From assembly GCA_040876735.1 (NCBI GenBank), contig JBBDPC010000129.1, positions 1-64,000 on the forward strand: a stretch of 64,000 nt of DNA, read 5' to 3'. The stretch is from Natronomicrosphaera sp040876735. Its GTDB lineage: Bacteria > Planctomycetota > Phycisphaerae > Phycisphaerales > Phycisphaeraceae. Shown here piece after piece: positions 1-8,849 of the stretch. How positions within the stretch are numbered: the stretch's first letter is position 1; each line of letters opens with the position of its first letter. The notes beneath the pieces are model-generated. The model did no database searches, had not been told where the DNA came from, and saw only the letters and a program-made list of their open reading frames with translations. A program made the translations under genes and the position numbers.

Positions 1-2
1 CC

Positions 3-2603
3 GGTCTGGTGGGCGACCGCTACGGCGACCAGTACTACCTCCTGCTGGCCGACACGCGCGACCGCGCCATCACCCGCGAGCAGCCCAACTGGGAACTGAC
101 CAGCGCCCAGATGACCAGCGACCAGCAGGGCCGGCCGGCGGTGGGCTTCGGCCTCAACGCCGTCGGCGGCAGCCTGATGGGCCGGCTCACCGGCGCGCAT
201 GTCGGCGAGCCGATGGCCATTCTGCTGGACAACGCCGTCATCTCCGCGCCGACGCTGAACGACCAGATCCGCGATCAGGGTCAGATCACCGGCAGCTTCT
301 CCGAGGCCGAGGTCAACTACCTCCTGCGCACGCTCCGCGCCGGCTCGACCAGTGCGGAACTCAGCGAAGAGCCGATCAGCGAGAACACCACCGGCCCGCA
401 ACTGGGCCAGGACAACCTTCAGGCCGGCGTCCGCGCGGCGGTCATCTCGCTGATCGCGGTCGGCGCGTTCATGCTCGTCTACTACCTCTTCGCTGGCGCG
501 GTGGCCAACGTCGCGCTGATCGCCAACATGATCATCATCCTGGGCGTGATGGCGCTGCTTCAGGCGACGTTCACCTTGCCCGGCATTGCCGGCATCGTGC
601 TGACCATCGGCATGGCGGTCGACGCCAACGTGCTCATCTTCGAGCGCATCCGTGAAGAGATCGACCGCAAGGCCGACCTCGCCACCGCCGTCCGCCTCGG
701 CTATGAGAAAGCGCTGTCGACCATTCTCGACGCCAACATCACCACGCTGATCACCTGCATCGTGCTCGGCTACACCGCTACCGCCGAGGTCAAGGGCTTC
801 GCCGTCACACTCGGCATCGGCATCGTGGCCACGCTCTTCACCGCCCTGTTCCTGACGCGCGTGATCCTGGAAGCGTACATCAAGTTCGGCAAGGCCAAGG
901 CGATGCACCAGCTTCCGACGCTCGTGCCCGCCATCGGCCGGCTGCTCACGCCCAACGTCGACTGGATCGGCAAGCGGTTCATCTTCTTCGCCATCAGCGG
1001 CGTCCTGATCGTCGGCGGGCTGCTGGCGATCACGTCGCGCGGCGAAGACATGCTCGACATCGAGTTCCGCGCCGGCACGCAGGTCGCCTTCGACCTGGCC
1101 GAGGACGAGCAACTGCCCATCGCCGAGGCCCGCCGCCGCCTGGCGGTCTACGGCGAGGTGGGCCAGGCCATGCAGGAAGCCCAGCAGGCCGGCCAGACGC
1201 TTGACCCCGCCACGCTCGCCAGCGACGAGCATCGCCAGGTCTACGAAGAATTGCAGGACATCAAGGAAGCTGCCGACGCCCGCCGCGCCGAGGCGCAGGC
1301 CAGCGGCGACGTGGTCGAAGACCCCGTCGACTTCAGCCTGCTCAATCAGGCCCGCGTCATCACCGTCGGCGAGACCGAGCGGACGGACGAAGGCATGATG
1401 GCCGGCGGCTTCAGCATCGCCACGCTCGTCACCGACTCGCATGTGGTCAGCGATATCGTGACCGCCGCCTTCGAGGATGTGCTCGACCCGAACCTCACCC
1501 GCTCGGTCACCTTCCGCGGGCAGGAGCTCGACGACGTCGAGCGTGCCTCGGCCCAGGGGCACATCTTCGCCATCACCGACCGCGACCTCGGCGATACGAT
1601 CAACCGGCCCGACCTGACCGCCCACGACGTGCAGGACTACCTCGGCGGCGTCGCCATTGTGCTGCAGGATCTCGACCCCACCGTCGCGCGCGGCGAAGTC
1701 GAGCGGCGCATGAACCGCATGCGCATGGACCCGATGTTCGAGGGCCTGGGCTTCCGCGAGTTCGACGTGATCGGGCTCGACACTGCCGACACGCCCGAGG
1801 GCGAGCCGCAGCGCTACCAGTCGGTCGTGATCGTCGCCCGTGACGCCGACACCAACTACGTCGATATGCCCGACGCCTTCGGCGAGACCGGCGGCCTGGC
1901 CGACACCGAGTGGCAGCTCGCCCGTGAAGCGATGCAGCGCGGCACCAGCCTCGCCAGCGTCAGCAACTTCTCCAGCCAGGTCTCGACGACCATGGCCCAG
2001 CAGGCGATCTCCGCCATGGTGCTGGCGCTGCTGGCGGTGGTGGCCTACATCTGGTTCCGCTTCGGCAGCATCCGTTACGGCGTCGCGGCGATCGTCGCGC
2101 TTGTGCACGACATCACCATCGCCCTGGGCATCATGGCGCTGACCGGCTTCTTCCACGGCGACGTCAACCCGATCGCCCGCTGGCTGATGATCGATCCGTT
2201 CATGATCGACCTGGCCATCGTCGCGGCGATCCTCACCATCGTGGGCTACTCGCTGAACGACACGATCGTCGTATTCGACCGCATCCGCGAAAACCGCGGC
2301 CGGCTGTCGCGCGAGACGCCGGGCATCATCAACGAGTCGATCAACCAGACGATCAGCCGAACGGTCATCACCTCCGGCACGACGCTGCTGGCGGTGGCGG
2401 TGCTTTACGTCTTCGGCGGCCCGGGCGTGCACGGCTTCGCGTTCATGGTGCTCGTCGGCGTGGGCATCGGCACGTACAGCTCGATCGCCATTGCCGCGCC
2501 GATCCTGATGCTCTGGCCCGGCAAAGACACGAAGCCTGTCGCGAATCAGGCCGACCATGGTCGCAGCAAGTCCGCCGCCCAGCCGGCGACGACGGCCAAC
2601 TGA
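3..2603 (+). CDS. secDF: Protein translocase SecD-SecF fusion (5' truncated)
   Basis: C-terminal part of a fused SecD-SecF, the inner-membrane pair that uses the proton gradient to help SecYEG complete protein export. The frame is open to the window edge, so the start, first SecD helix and most of its periplasmic P1 domain are missing. Counting from base 9, residues 40-110 are the end of P1, 140-295 the SecD membrane block with signature GMAVDANVLIFERIREE (201-217), and from about 320 the SecF half, with its counterpart YSLNDTIVVFDRIREN near 747-762. The soluble loop between the first two SecF helices (about 340-660) exceeds 300 residues and has a charged Ala/Glu-rich stretch, much longer than in stand-alone SecF. 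The C-terminal tail is short and polar. Both signatures make the identity secure; only the 5' end is unknown. Confidence 0.95.
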   Translation, partial: GLVGDRYGDQYYLLLADTRDRAITREQPNWELTSAQMTSDQQGRPAVGFGLNAVGGSLMGRLTGAHVGEPMAILLDNAVISAPTLNDQIRDQGQITGSFSEAEVNYLLRTLRAGSTSAELSEEPISENTTGPQLGQDNLQAGVRAAVISLIAVGAFMLVYYLFAGAVANVALIANMIIILGVMALLQATFTLPGIAGIVLTIGMAVDANVLIFERIREEIDRKADLATAVRLGYEKALSTILDANITTLITCIVLGYTATAEVKGFAVTLGIGIVATLFTALFLTRVILEAYIKFGKAKAMHQLPTLVPAIGRLLTPNVDWIGKRFIFFAISGVLIVGGLLAITSRGEDMLDIEFRAGTQVAFDLAEDEQLPIAEARRRLAVYGEVGQAMQEAQQAGQTLDPATLASDEHRQVYEELQDIKEAADARRAEAQASGDVVEDPVDFSLLNQARVITVGETERTDEGMMAGGFSIATLVTDSHVVSDIVTAAFEDVLDPNLTRSVTFRGQELDDVERASAQGHIFAITDRDLGDTINRPDLTAHDVQDYLGGVAIVLQDLDPTVARGEVERRMNRMRMDPMFEGLGFREFDVIGLDTADTPEGEPQRYQSVVIVARDADTNYVDMPDAFGETGGLADTEWQLAREAMQRGTSLASVSNFSSQVSTTMAQQAISAMVLALLAVVAYIWFRFGSIRYGVAAIVALVHDITIALGIMALTGFFHGDVNPIARWLMIDPFMIDLAIVAAILTIVGYSLNDTIVVFDRIRENRGRLSRETPGIINESINQTISRTVITSGTTLLAVAVLYVFGGPGVHGFAFMVLVGVGIGTYSSIAIAAPILMLWPGKDTKPVANQADHGRSKSAAQPATTAN

Positions 2604-2746
2604 TTCGACGCATGGTTGCCTGGTTCCCCTCGTGCGTTACAGGCCGGGGCCCGGGGGACGCCACTGGTGGCTGTCTACCAGTGCAGATGCGCGCCTGAGA
2701 ACGTGCTTAAAAGAGGTCAGAGATCGTAGGTCAGCGCCCACGCCTC

Positions 2747-2774
2747 AGGCCGTGCGGCTTAAGTCGCACGGCCT
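2747..2774. repeat. CTTAAG-centred palindrome, family 1 copy 1
   Basis: A 28-base near-perfect palindrome built from the arm AGGCCGTGCGGCTT around a CTTAAG centre, with one G-U type mismatch. It lies in the 296-base convergent spacer between secDF and the TPR-peptidase gene. Two further copies (10141-10168, 32307-32334) are perfect. It could act as a bidirectional transcription stop or be a REP-like mobile repeat; there is no U-tract. I see no gene in the rest of this spacer. Confidence 0.8.
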
Positions 2775-2899
2775 CTGACTTCGCTACCCGCCTTACGTCC
2801 GAAGCCACCAGTGGCATCCGCCACCCTCACATCCCCGGACAAGGATGGACCATCCATCCATCTGAAACGCGATCTGAGCGTTCGCAGGCGGCGACGGCA

Positions 2900-5626
2900 T
2901 CATTCCAGGAATCGATCGACCGGTGCCGCCGGGTCGATTTCGCGAGCCTGTTCCGCCGCCCGGCGTGCCGCGTCCGTATCGCCGAGGCGCGTGTGCAACG
3001 CCGCGAGGCGAACCTGGTGCGTCGCTCGTGTCGGCTCGAGCAGGGCGAGCCCTTCGAGGTGGTGCATCGCCCGCGTCATGTCGTCGCGCTGCATGTGGAT
3101 CGTCGCCGCCAGTTCACGGTACGTGCCGTTGTAAGGCTCGCGCCGCAAGGCTCGCTCCGCCGCCGCCGCCGCCGCATCCAGGTTGTCCATGCGGCGATGC
3201 ACTTGCGCCAGTTGATGCGCCCACCGGCCGTGCTGGAGTTCCTGCCGGTCAAGGTGTTCGAGTGCACCGACCGCCTCCGCGTCCCGGCCAAGTTCGGTTG
3301 ACAGTTCCACCAGCACCCGCTGCGGCCATGGATCAACCGGCCGGGCCTGGGCATAGCGGATCACCGCCCGCCGGGCCGCCTCGGCGTCGCCCGAAGCGAT
3401 GGCACGCTCGGCGATCAGGCGAAGCAGGTCCGGGTGGCCGGGATGCTCCGCCAGCAGCGATTCGAGTTCCGCGTCATCCGCCGGCCGCGCCTCGCCAGCC
3501 AGGATCGCCTGCAGCCGCTCGCTCGCCTCGCGCGGCGCCAGGCCCCACCGCTGCACCTCGTTGCGGGCCCAGTCGCGAAACGCACTCATGAAGCCGTCCG
3601 GCTCCATCCGCGTCACCTGCCGCAAAGCCCGCACGTCGTCCACCCCCGCATGGTGCAGCTCAAGCATCGCCACCACCGCATCGTGGCCGAACCGGTGCAC
3701 GATGAACTCGTGCATCCAGTGCGCCTGCGCGTAGGCGAGCGGTCGGTCGCGCGGCGTGCGCGGCCGGATGAAGCCCCAGTTGATCGTCTCCAGCGTGAAC
3801 AGCTCGTCCTCGTGCATCGCCCAGGCGAGCAGTTGAGCGGTGGCGTAGCTGCGGTCGACATGCTCCTGCGACACGGCACACGCCTCGGTGAACCAGTGCG
3901 GCACACGGTTGCGCGTCTGTGACAAGGTGATCGTGTGAACGTACTCGTGACGCAGCACGTTGGCCCAGTCGAACGTGCCGCGCTGCCGGGCGCCTTCGCG
4001 CGGCGGCGTGATGGAAATCACCGGTCCCGTCGCGGCGCCGATGGTCCAGATCTCCGGCATGCCGGTGATGCGCACCCCGAACGCCTCTTCGTCGGGCATG
4101 ATGTCAATCTGCGTCTTGCGCTCCGGCTCGTGGCCATAGGCGCGGGCGAGGTCGGCGTGGATGCGCTCCAGCGTCTCGGGCATATCCCGGGCGAGCACCG
4201 CGTCGATGCCCGAGCGGTAGCGGATGATGAAGTGCTCCGTCTCGATGGTCTCGTAGTCGAGCAGGTCCTCGGCCAGCTTGAGGCTGTTGTTCGCCCGGCG
4301 GTTGAACGGGTCCAGCCGGGTGACCAGCGACAGCTCACGCCGTGCCCCTTCCAGGTCCCCCGCCTGCATCAGCATCAGCCCCAGCTCCATGCGCGGCGCG
4401 GTCGCGTTGGATTGCCGTTCGATCGCCTCGCGCAGCATCCGCTCGGCCAGATCGTACTGCCGTGCGAGTGACAGGTATTGCCCGGCCAGCACGTGCGCCT
4501 CGGGCGAGCCCGGGGCGAGTGCGTCGAAGCGGGCGAGTGCTTCGGCCGTCGCCGCTTCATCGTGTGACATCGCTTCGACCGACACCGCCAGCGCATTGGC
4601 CTCGCGCTGCTGCGGGTGGCGCTCCAGCATAGCCGCCATCGCCGCCCGGCCCGTCTCCGGGTCGCGCTGCACCATCCGCATGTGCACGTCCACCAGGTCG
4701 GCGAGCAGGTGCGTATCGTTGACTTCGCGCAGGGCGTCGATCGCTTCGTTGGCGTTGTCGAAGTTGAAGCTGCGGGCCGACAGCCGGCCAAGCCGGTACC
4801 ACGCTTCGCCGCTGTGCGGGTTCAGCGCCAGCGCCTCCTGCAACGCCGCCACCGCGTCGGTGAGGTTGTCCTTCTCCATCAGCAGCTCGGCCTCGGTGAG
4901 GTGGGCGGGCCAGTAGAGTGGGTCCAGCCGTTGCCGGGCGTCGGCAAGCTGGTTCATCGCAAGCTGGTAATCACGTGCCGGCCGGCCCTCCAACTGCGCC
5001 AGCATCACCGCCGCCCGTGCCGCCGCCGTCTGCTCCGCCGCATCGTCGAACTGCCGCGGCGCATCCTCCTGCCACTGCCGCAGCACGTTCGTCGCACGGT
5101 TCAACTGCCCGAGCTGCTCGTACGCCCGCGCCCGCAGCACCGCCGCCTGCGCCCCCTCCGCCTGCGTCAACAGTTCCAGCACCGTCTCCGGCTCACCGCG
5201 ATGCAGCGCCGCCCGCGATCGCACCAGCGGGTCCACGTCGTCCCGCATCAGCGACGGGTGGTCCAGCTCGAAGCGGTGCAGCGCGAGCAGCGCCCGATGC
5301 TGCGGTGAAAGCTCGTCCTCGTCAGGCAGATCGTCCCATCGGCCGTGGAAGATGCGCAGCCGGGTCCGCTCGGCGCTGGAGGTCAGCGGGTCGTCGATCA
5401 GCCGGCTCACCAGCGGCGCGGGCTCGATCTGCTCGGCCAGCGACGGCGGGCTTTCACGGTCGGTCGCGAGATCGCCCGGCAGGTGAATCTCTTCTTCGTC
5501 CGGTAGGTCGGGCGGCTCGGCTTCCACGGTCGCCTGCCCCTGCGGGTGTCCCCACGCCGGCCACGCCAGGCAGGCCGTGAGCAAGAAACCCGTCACCATC
5601 CAGCGCCAATCCCGTGTCCAAGCCAT
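2900..5626 (-). CDS. TPR-repeat protein with peptidase-MA-like (gluzincin) domain
   Basis: Secreted or lipid-anchored 908-residue protein. The N-terminus has a hydrophobic segment (11-26); LTAC at 16-19 fits a lipobox, but cleavage after AWG at 26 by signal peptidase I is also possible. Residues about 140-460 and 720-890 are helical repeats of TPR type (for example ALQEALALNPHSGEAWYRLG near 261-280). Between them, 465-690 is a zinc-peptidase-like domain with HEYVH at 560-564 and a glutamate-bearing HWFTEACA segment (577-584), the HExxH...E arrangement of the peptidase MA / DUF1570 group. The substrate is unknown. It is transcribed divergently from the aminotransferase gene 65 bases away. The start follows a purine-rich GGAAAGAAG segment. 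Confidence 0.8.
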   Translation of the reverse strand: MAWTRDWRWMVTGFLLTACLAWPAWGHPQGQATVEAEPPDLPDEEEIHLPGDLATDRESPPSLAEQIEPAPLVSRLIDDPLTSSAERTRLRIFHGRWDDLPDEDELSPQHRALLALHRFELDHPSLMRDDVDPLVRSRAALHRGEPETVLELLTQAEGAQAAVLRARAYEQLGQLNRATNVLRQWQEDAPRQFDDAAEQTAAARAAVMLAQLEGRPARDYQLAMNQLADARQRLDPLYWPAHLTEAELLMEKDNLTDAVAALQEALALNPHSGEAWYRLGRLSARSFNFDNANEAIDALREVNDTHLLADLVDVHMRMVQRDPETGRAAMAAMLERHPQQREANALAVSVEAMSHDEAATAEALARFDALAPGSPEAHVLAGQYLSLARQYDLAERMLREAIERQSNATAPRMELGLMLMQAGDLEGARRELSLVTRLDPFNRRANNSLKLAEDLLDYETIETEHFIIRYRSGIDAVLARDMPETLERIHADLARAYGHEPERKTQIDIMPDEEAFGVRITGMPEIWTIGAATGPVISITPPREGARQRGTFDWANVLRHEYVHTITLSQTRNRVPHWFTEACAVSQEHVDRSYATAQLLAWAMHEDELFTLETINWGFIRPRTPRDRPLAYAQAHWMHEFIVHRFGHDAVVAMLELHHAGVDDVRALRQVTRMEPDGFMSAFRDWARNEVQRWGLAPREASERLQAILAGEARPADDAELESLLAEHPGHPDLLRLIAERAIASGDAEAARRAVIRYAQARPVDPWPQRVLVELSTELGRDAEAVGALEHLDRQELQHGRWAHQLAQVHRRMDNLDAAAAAAERALRREPYNGTYRELAATIHMQRDDMTRAMHHLEGLALLEPTRATHQVRLAALHTRLGDTDAARRAAEQAREIDPAAPVDRFLE

Positions 5627-5691
5627 ATGCTTCTTTCCGCCTCTCCGGAGTAAGTGTCCCTGCCGCGTTTAGTTTAGGATCGGAGGCCAAG

Positions 5692-6858
5692 ATGAGCCAC
5701 GATGAATCCCAATCCGTTGCCGTGCCCGGCCCCGAGGCGTTCCCCATCCTCGATCGGCTGGACTTTTTCAATCATGCCGGGGTCGCCCCCATCTCCGGAC
5801 CCGCGGCGGAGGCCCTGCACTGGTTCGCCGACCGCGCCGCCAGTCACGCCTACGTCGACTCCGGCTGGTACAAACGCATCCGCGAAGTCAAACGCGCCGC
5901 CGCCTCCCTGATCAACGCACGCGGCGAGCACGAAATTGCCTTCGTCCCCAACACCACCACCGGCCTCGGCCTCGTCGCCAACGGCCTCGACTGGCAGCCC
6001 GGCGACAACGTCATCATCACCAACGTCGAATACCCCGCCAACCGCTATCCGTGGCAAGACCTCAAACGTCGCGGGGTCGACATGATCGAGGTCGCCCAGC
6101 AGCCCGACGGCCGCATCGACGTCGACGACGTGCTCGACGCCATCACCGACCGCACCCGCGTCGTCTCGCTCTCCCACGTCCAGTACGCCTCCGGCCATCG
6201 CATCGACCTCAAGCCCATCAGCGACACGCTCCACCAGCTTCCACGAGGCGGCGGCTACCTCTGCGTCGACGCGATCCAGAGCGTCGGCGTCATGCCCGTC
6301 GACGTGCAGGCCATGGGCATCGACTTCCTCGCCGCCGACGGCCACAAGTGGATGCTCGGCCCCGAAGGCTGCGGCATCTTCTACTGCCACGAAGACCTCT
6401 GCCCGCTGCTGCACCCCGCCATCGTCGGCTGGATGGGCATGGTCGACGCCCAGAACTTCGGCGACTACCGCTTCGAGTTGCTCCCCGACGCCCGCCGCTT
6501 CGAGCCCGGCAGCTACAACATCCCCGGCATCCTCGCCCTCGGCGCCAGCCTCGACCTGCTGCTGAAGGTCGGCATCGACACTGTCTGGTCGCGCATCGAC
6601 ATGCTCACCACCCGCCTCTGCGATCGCCTGCCCGAGAAAGACTACCGCGTGTTCAGCCCTCGCCAGCATGTCGACGAACGCAGCGGCATCGTCATCTTCG
6701 AGCCCGCTGATGACGACAAGCCGCCGCTGACGCAGATCGTGGCGCAACTGCACAAGCAGGGCATCGTGGTCGCCCTCCGCGAAGGTCGGCTGCGCGCCAG
6801 CCCGCACTTCTACAACCGACCCGAACAGATCGACCGCCTCGTCGACGCGCTCCCCTGA
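5692..6858 (+). CDS. Class V PLP-dependent aminotransferase
   Basis: Fold-type I PLP enzyme of the class V aminotransferase family, 388 residues. The PLP lysine is K219 in ADGHKWMLGPEG, and TTTGLGLVANG is the phosphate-binding region. The C-terminal REGRLRASPHFYN segment has no cysteine where SufS/IscS-type desulfurases carry one, so a cysteine desulfurase is unlikely; the pattern is closer to the kynureninase or isopenicillin-N-epimerase-like groups. Substrate unknown. The frame is open up to 5614, but ATG 5692 is preferred because GGAGG at 5682-5686 sits five bases before it and the protein family alignment starts near there. It converges on the lipoprotein gene at 6901. Confidence 0.85.
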   Translation: MSHDESQSVAVPGPEAFPILDRLDFFNHAGVAPISGPAAEALHWFADRAASHAYVDSGWYKRIREVKRAAASLINARGEHEIAFVPNTTTGLGLVANGLDWQPGDNVIITNVEYPANRYPWQDLKRRGVDMIEVAQQPDGRIDVDDVLDAITDRTRVVSLSHVQYASGHRIDLKPISDTLHQLPRGGGYLCVDAIQSVGVMPVDVQAMGIDFLAADGHKWMLGPEGCGIFYCHEDLCPLLHPAIVGWMGMVDAQNFGDYRFELLPDARRFEPGSYNIPGILALGASLDLLLKVGIDTVWSRIDMLTTRLCDRLPEKDYRVFSPRQHVDERSGIVIFEPADDDKPPLTQIVAQLHKQGIVVALREGRLRASPHFYNRPEQIDRLVDALP

Positions 6859-6867
6859 AACGCCTCA

Positions 6868-6895
6868 AGGCAGAGCTACTGAAGTCGCTCTGCCT
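6868..6895. terminator. Hairpin between convergent genes
   Basis: Perfect 9-base arms AGGCAGAGC / GCTCTGCCT with a 10-base loop in the 42-base spacer between the convergent aminotransferase and lipoprotein genes. There is no U-tract on either strand, so it would be a weak or factor-assisted stop. Confidence 0.5.
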
Positions 6896-6900
6896 CCGGG

Positions 6901-7725
6901 TTACTCCAACCCATGCACCTCAACCTGCCAGCCCGCCTCCCCCGGCGGCTGCGTGTCGAACACGTCCTCTTCCACCTCCACCCCCGTTTCCACATTCCCT
7001 AGCCGAATGACCGACTCCGTCTGATCCCGCTCGTCCACCGACCGCACCTGGGCCGGCAGCAGCGTGTCGCGGTCGTACCACATTTCGATCAGCGTCTCGT
7101 CGATCTCCACGTTCGGCAGGGGGGTGAGCCGGAGCATCACCGTATTCTCCACCGCCGGCTCATCTTCCTCCACCAGTTCGACCGTGAAACGCTCAAGCAC
7201 CGTCTGCTTCTCAAGGTCCAGCGGCAATGCGAACGGCCCTTCGCCCAGACGCAGCAGGTCCTGTCCCACTTCGTCCTCGGCCACCAGCTCACGACGGATA
7301 AAGACACGTTCGTTGTCGCGACGCTCCGCCAGCCACCGACCGTCGAAGATGTAACGGACGTGACGGTCGGGCTGAAGTTCGTCGTGCACGGCCAGCCGGT
7401 CGAAGTGGACGTGGAAGCGGGCAGGGGGGCCGGCGTCATAGGTGAGTTGACCGAAGCGGGTCTGCTTGTCGCCCAGCAGCATCTGGATGCGCTCGTAGCG
7501 GACGCGGGCGGTGAGCGTGTCGATCTCCGCAGCGCGGGCTTCGATGCGATCGAGCCACTGCCCGGCCTCGGCGGGGGCGTCGCCTTCTTCAACTTCAACG
7601 ACTTCTTCGTCCCCCTCCGCTCCGGACGGGTCACTTAAGTGCCCCGTCCCGGCGTCCGCTGTGCAAGCGGCCAGCGCAGCAAAGGCAGCGATCAACAACA
7701 CGGTAAGCGGCAGCGGATGGTTCAT
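6901..7725 (-). CDS. LolA-like predicted lipoprotein
   Basis: A 274-residue exported protein. The N-terminus MNHPLPLTVLLIAAFAALAA is a signal sequence and LAAC (about 18-21) is a clear lipobox. After an acidic linker (about 30-52) comes a domain of about 215 residues resembling the LolA/LolB-type half-barrel seen in planctomycete outer-membrane-lipoprotein-like proteins: an amphipathic helix with IDTLTARVRYERIQ, then repeated beta strands such as GQLTYDAGPPARFHVHFDRL and RYIFDGRWLAE. It may bind lipid, but this is inference from fold pattern. The linker residues GHLSDPSG are encoded by a CTTAAG palindrome (7624-7649), so that repeat lies inside the gene without breaking the frame. Confidence 0.7.
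   Translation of the reverse strand: MNHPLPLTVLLIAAFAALAACTADAGTGHLSDPSGAEGDEEVVEVEEGDAPAEAGQWLDRIEARAAEIDTLTARVRYERIQMLLGDKQTRFGQLTYDAGPPARFHVHFDRLAVHDELQPDRHVRYIFDGRWLAERRDNERVFIRRELVAEDEVGQDLLRLGEGPFALPLDLEKQTVLERFTVELVEEDEPAVENTVMLRLTPLPNVEIDETLIEMWYDRDTLLPAQVRSVDERDQTESVIRLGNVETGVEVEEDVFDTQPPGEAGWQVEVHGLE
7624..7649. repeat. CTTAAG-centred palindrome, family 2 copy 1 (inside a gene)
   Basis: A 26-base palindrome with arms GGACGGGTCACTT / AAGTGCCCCGTCC and one mismatch, within the N-terminal linker of the LolA-like lipoprotein gene. The other copy, at 11312-11337, is perfect and supplies the ubiX stop codon. Confidence 0.8.
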
Positions 7726-7823
7726 AGAGACTCGCAGACGATTGGGGGGACGCGGGAGCGTGGTCGACCTTCAAGTATAAAGACGCGGCGCACGCCCGGC
7801 CGGTTCCCCGAAATCCGCCCCGC

Positions 7824-8594
7824 TTACGCCGCCGTGTCGAGCGGGAACTGGCGAAAGACGCTGCGCGTCGGGTCGAGGGCTTCAAGCCGGTGGGCGACCT
7901 GGTCGCTGATCCGCCCCAGGTGCCCCACGAACCAGCCGGCGAGCGAGGGGTGCATCCCCAGCCGTTCCACCTGCGCCGCCACGTCCACCTCCGGCCGACC
8001 GGATGGATGCACTGGCACGCACTGCACGAGCAAAATACCCGCCCGGTCCGCCGCCTGGTAGAGCAGGTCGTTCCCGTAATGATCGCGGACCAGCAGCAGC
8101 GAGTCGCCGCCGGCCGGGAGAAGCTGGCTTTCGTCCACGCGGTCGACCATCAGCACGCTGCGGATCGCACAGATCTGCCCGTTGACCAGCAGCCTCGGCT
8201 CCGGTTCGCCGGCCGTGTCCGGATCTTCACGCACCGACGTCAGCCCGAGCATCACCGTCCGTCGATCGACGATCTCGTCATCCACAATCAGGCTCATCGC
8301 CAGGTCGTACAACGCCTGATCGCCCATCCCCGCCGGCCACCAGCGCTGCGGATGCACCAAGTCCAGGCGGACGCTGCCCAGCCCCTGTTCGAGCTTGACG
8401 GCCTGGCGGGTTTCGTCTTCGAAGCCGTCCGAGCCGTGAATCCCGACGCAGACTTCGACGCGGCGGTTCAGCCAGGGCGTGGCATCATGCGGGAACCGGC
8501 CGGCCGCAAGAAACTGGGCGTCGATCACCGCCTGCTCCGCGTCGACATACCGCACCAACGGCCGAATGGAACCAAACCGCAAAGGTGTTCGCAT
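7824..8594 (-). CDS. Short GH2-like protein (beta-sandwich plus partial barrel)
   Basis: A 256-residue protein recalling the central part of glycoside hydrolase family 2 enzymes. PQRWWPAGMGDQALYDLAMS matches the sandwich-domain pattern 'P.LW.P...G.P.LY.L', followed by LLVNGQICAIRSVLMVDRVD, the usual entry to the catalytic barrel, and then a segment with a laDraGIlL-like motif. The catalytic acid/base and nucleophile region of a full GH2 (600-1000 residues) is absent, so it is probably non-catalytic or degraded. The frame is open to 8879, but ATG 8594 is chosen because AGGAGGA precedes it closely; the upstream part would run over the aroF promoter and leader on the other strand. No partner gene is evident. 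Confidence 0.6.
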   Translation of the reverse strand: MRTPLRFGSIRPLVRYVDAEQAVIDAQFLAAGRFPHDATPWLNRRVEVCVGIHGSDGFEDETRQAVKLEQGLGSVRLDLVHPQRWWPAGMGDQALYDLAMSLIVDDEIVDRRTVMLGLTSVREDPDTAGEPEPRLLVNGQICAIRSVLMVDRVDESQLLPAGGDSLLLVRDHYGNDLLYQAADRAGILLVQCVPVHPSGRPEVDVAAQVERLGMHPSLAGWFVGHLGRISDQVAHRLEALDPTRSVFRQFPLDTAA

Positions 8595-8734
8595 GTCACA
8601 TCCTCCTGCGTAAGTACGATCAACCACCATCGACAGGCCCGTTGAATCATATCGGCCGAACCACGCCGCGGGACAGTAAAATCGCTCGGTTCGCCCTGCA
8701 TCGCCTCCGGATCGCGGTCGCCGGGAAATTTCAA

Positions 8735-8762
8735 TTGACACCCGCCCGATCTGTGGCATAAT
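8735..8762 (+). promoter_or_regulatory. Sigma-70-type promoter of the aroF leader
   Basis: TTGACA at 8735-8740 and CATAAT at 8757-8762 with a 16-base spacer; five of six and six of six consensus bases. The predicted transcription start (about 8769) lies only about three bases before the leader-peptide ATG at 8772, so the leader would be translated from an almost leaderless RNA. Confidence 0.8.
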
Positions 8763-8771
8763 TCTTACGAG

Positions 8772-8849
8772 ATGACACGCAAGCCCCGCTTCTTTTTCGG
8801 CACCTTCTGGTTTGACCTGACGCCACCCGCGACAGGGCCTGTGTGGTAG
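8772..8849 (+). CDS. Phe-rich leader peptide of aroF attenuator
   Basis: A 25-codon ORF too short for routine gene finders: it begins MTRKPR, continues with FFFGTFWF, and ends TGPVW then TAG. Five of 25 residues are Phe (codons 7, 8, 9, 12, 14) and two are Trp. Its product is a sensor rather than an enzyme: ribosome stalling on Phe codons up to 8813 would cover hairpin segment 1 (8816-8823), whereas a ribosome reaching the stop at 8847 covers segment 2 (8828-8837). It sits between a strong promoter and an intrinsic terminator upstream of DAHP synthase, exactly the arrangement of PheA/Trp-type leader peptides. It has no clear Shine-Dalgarno, consistent with near-leaderless translation. Confidence 0.85.
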   Translation: MTRKPRFFFGTFWFDLTPPATGPVW

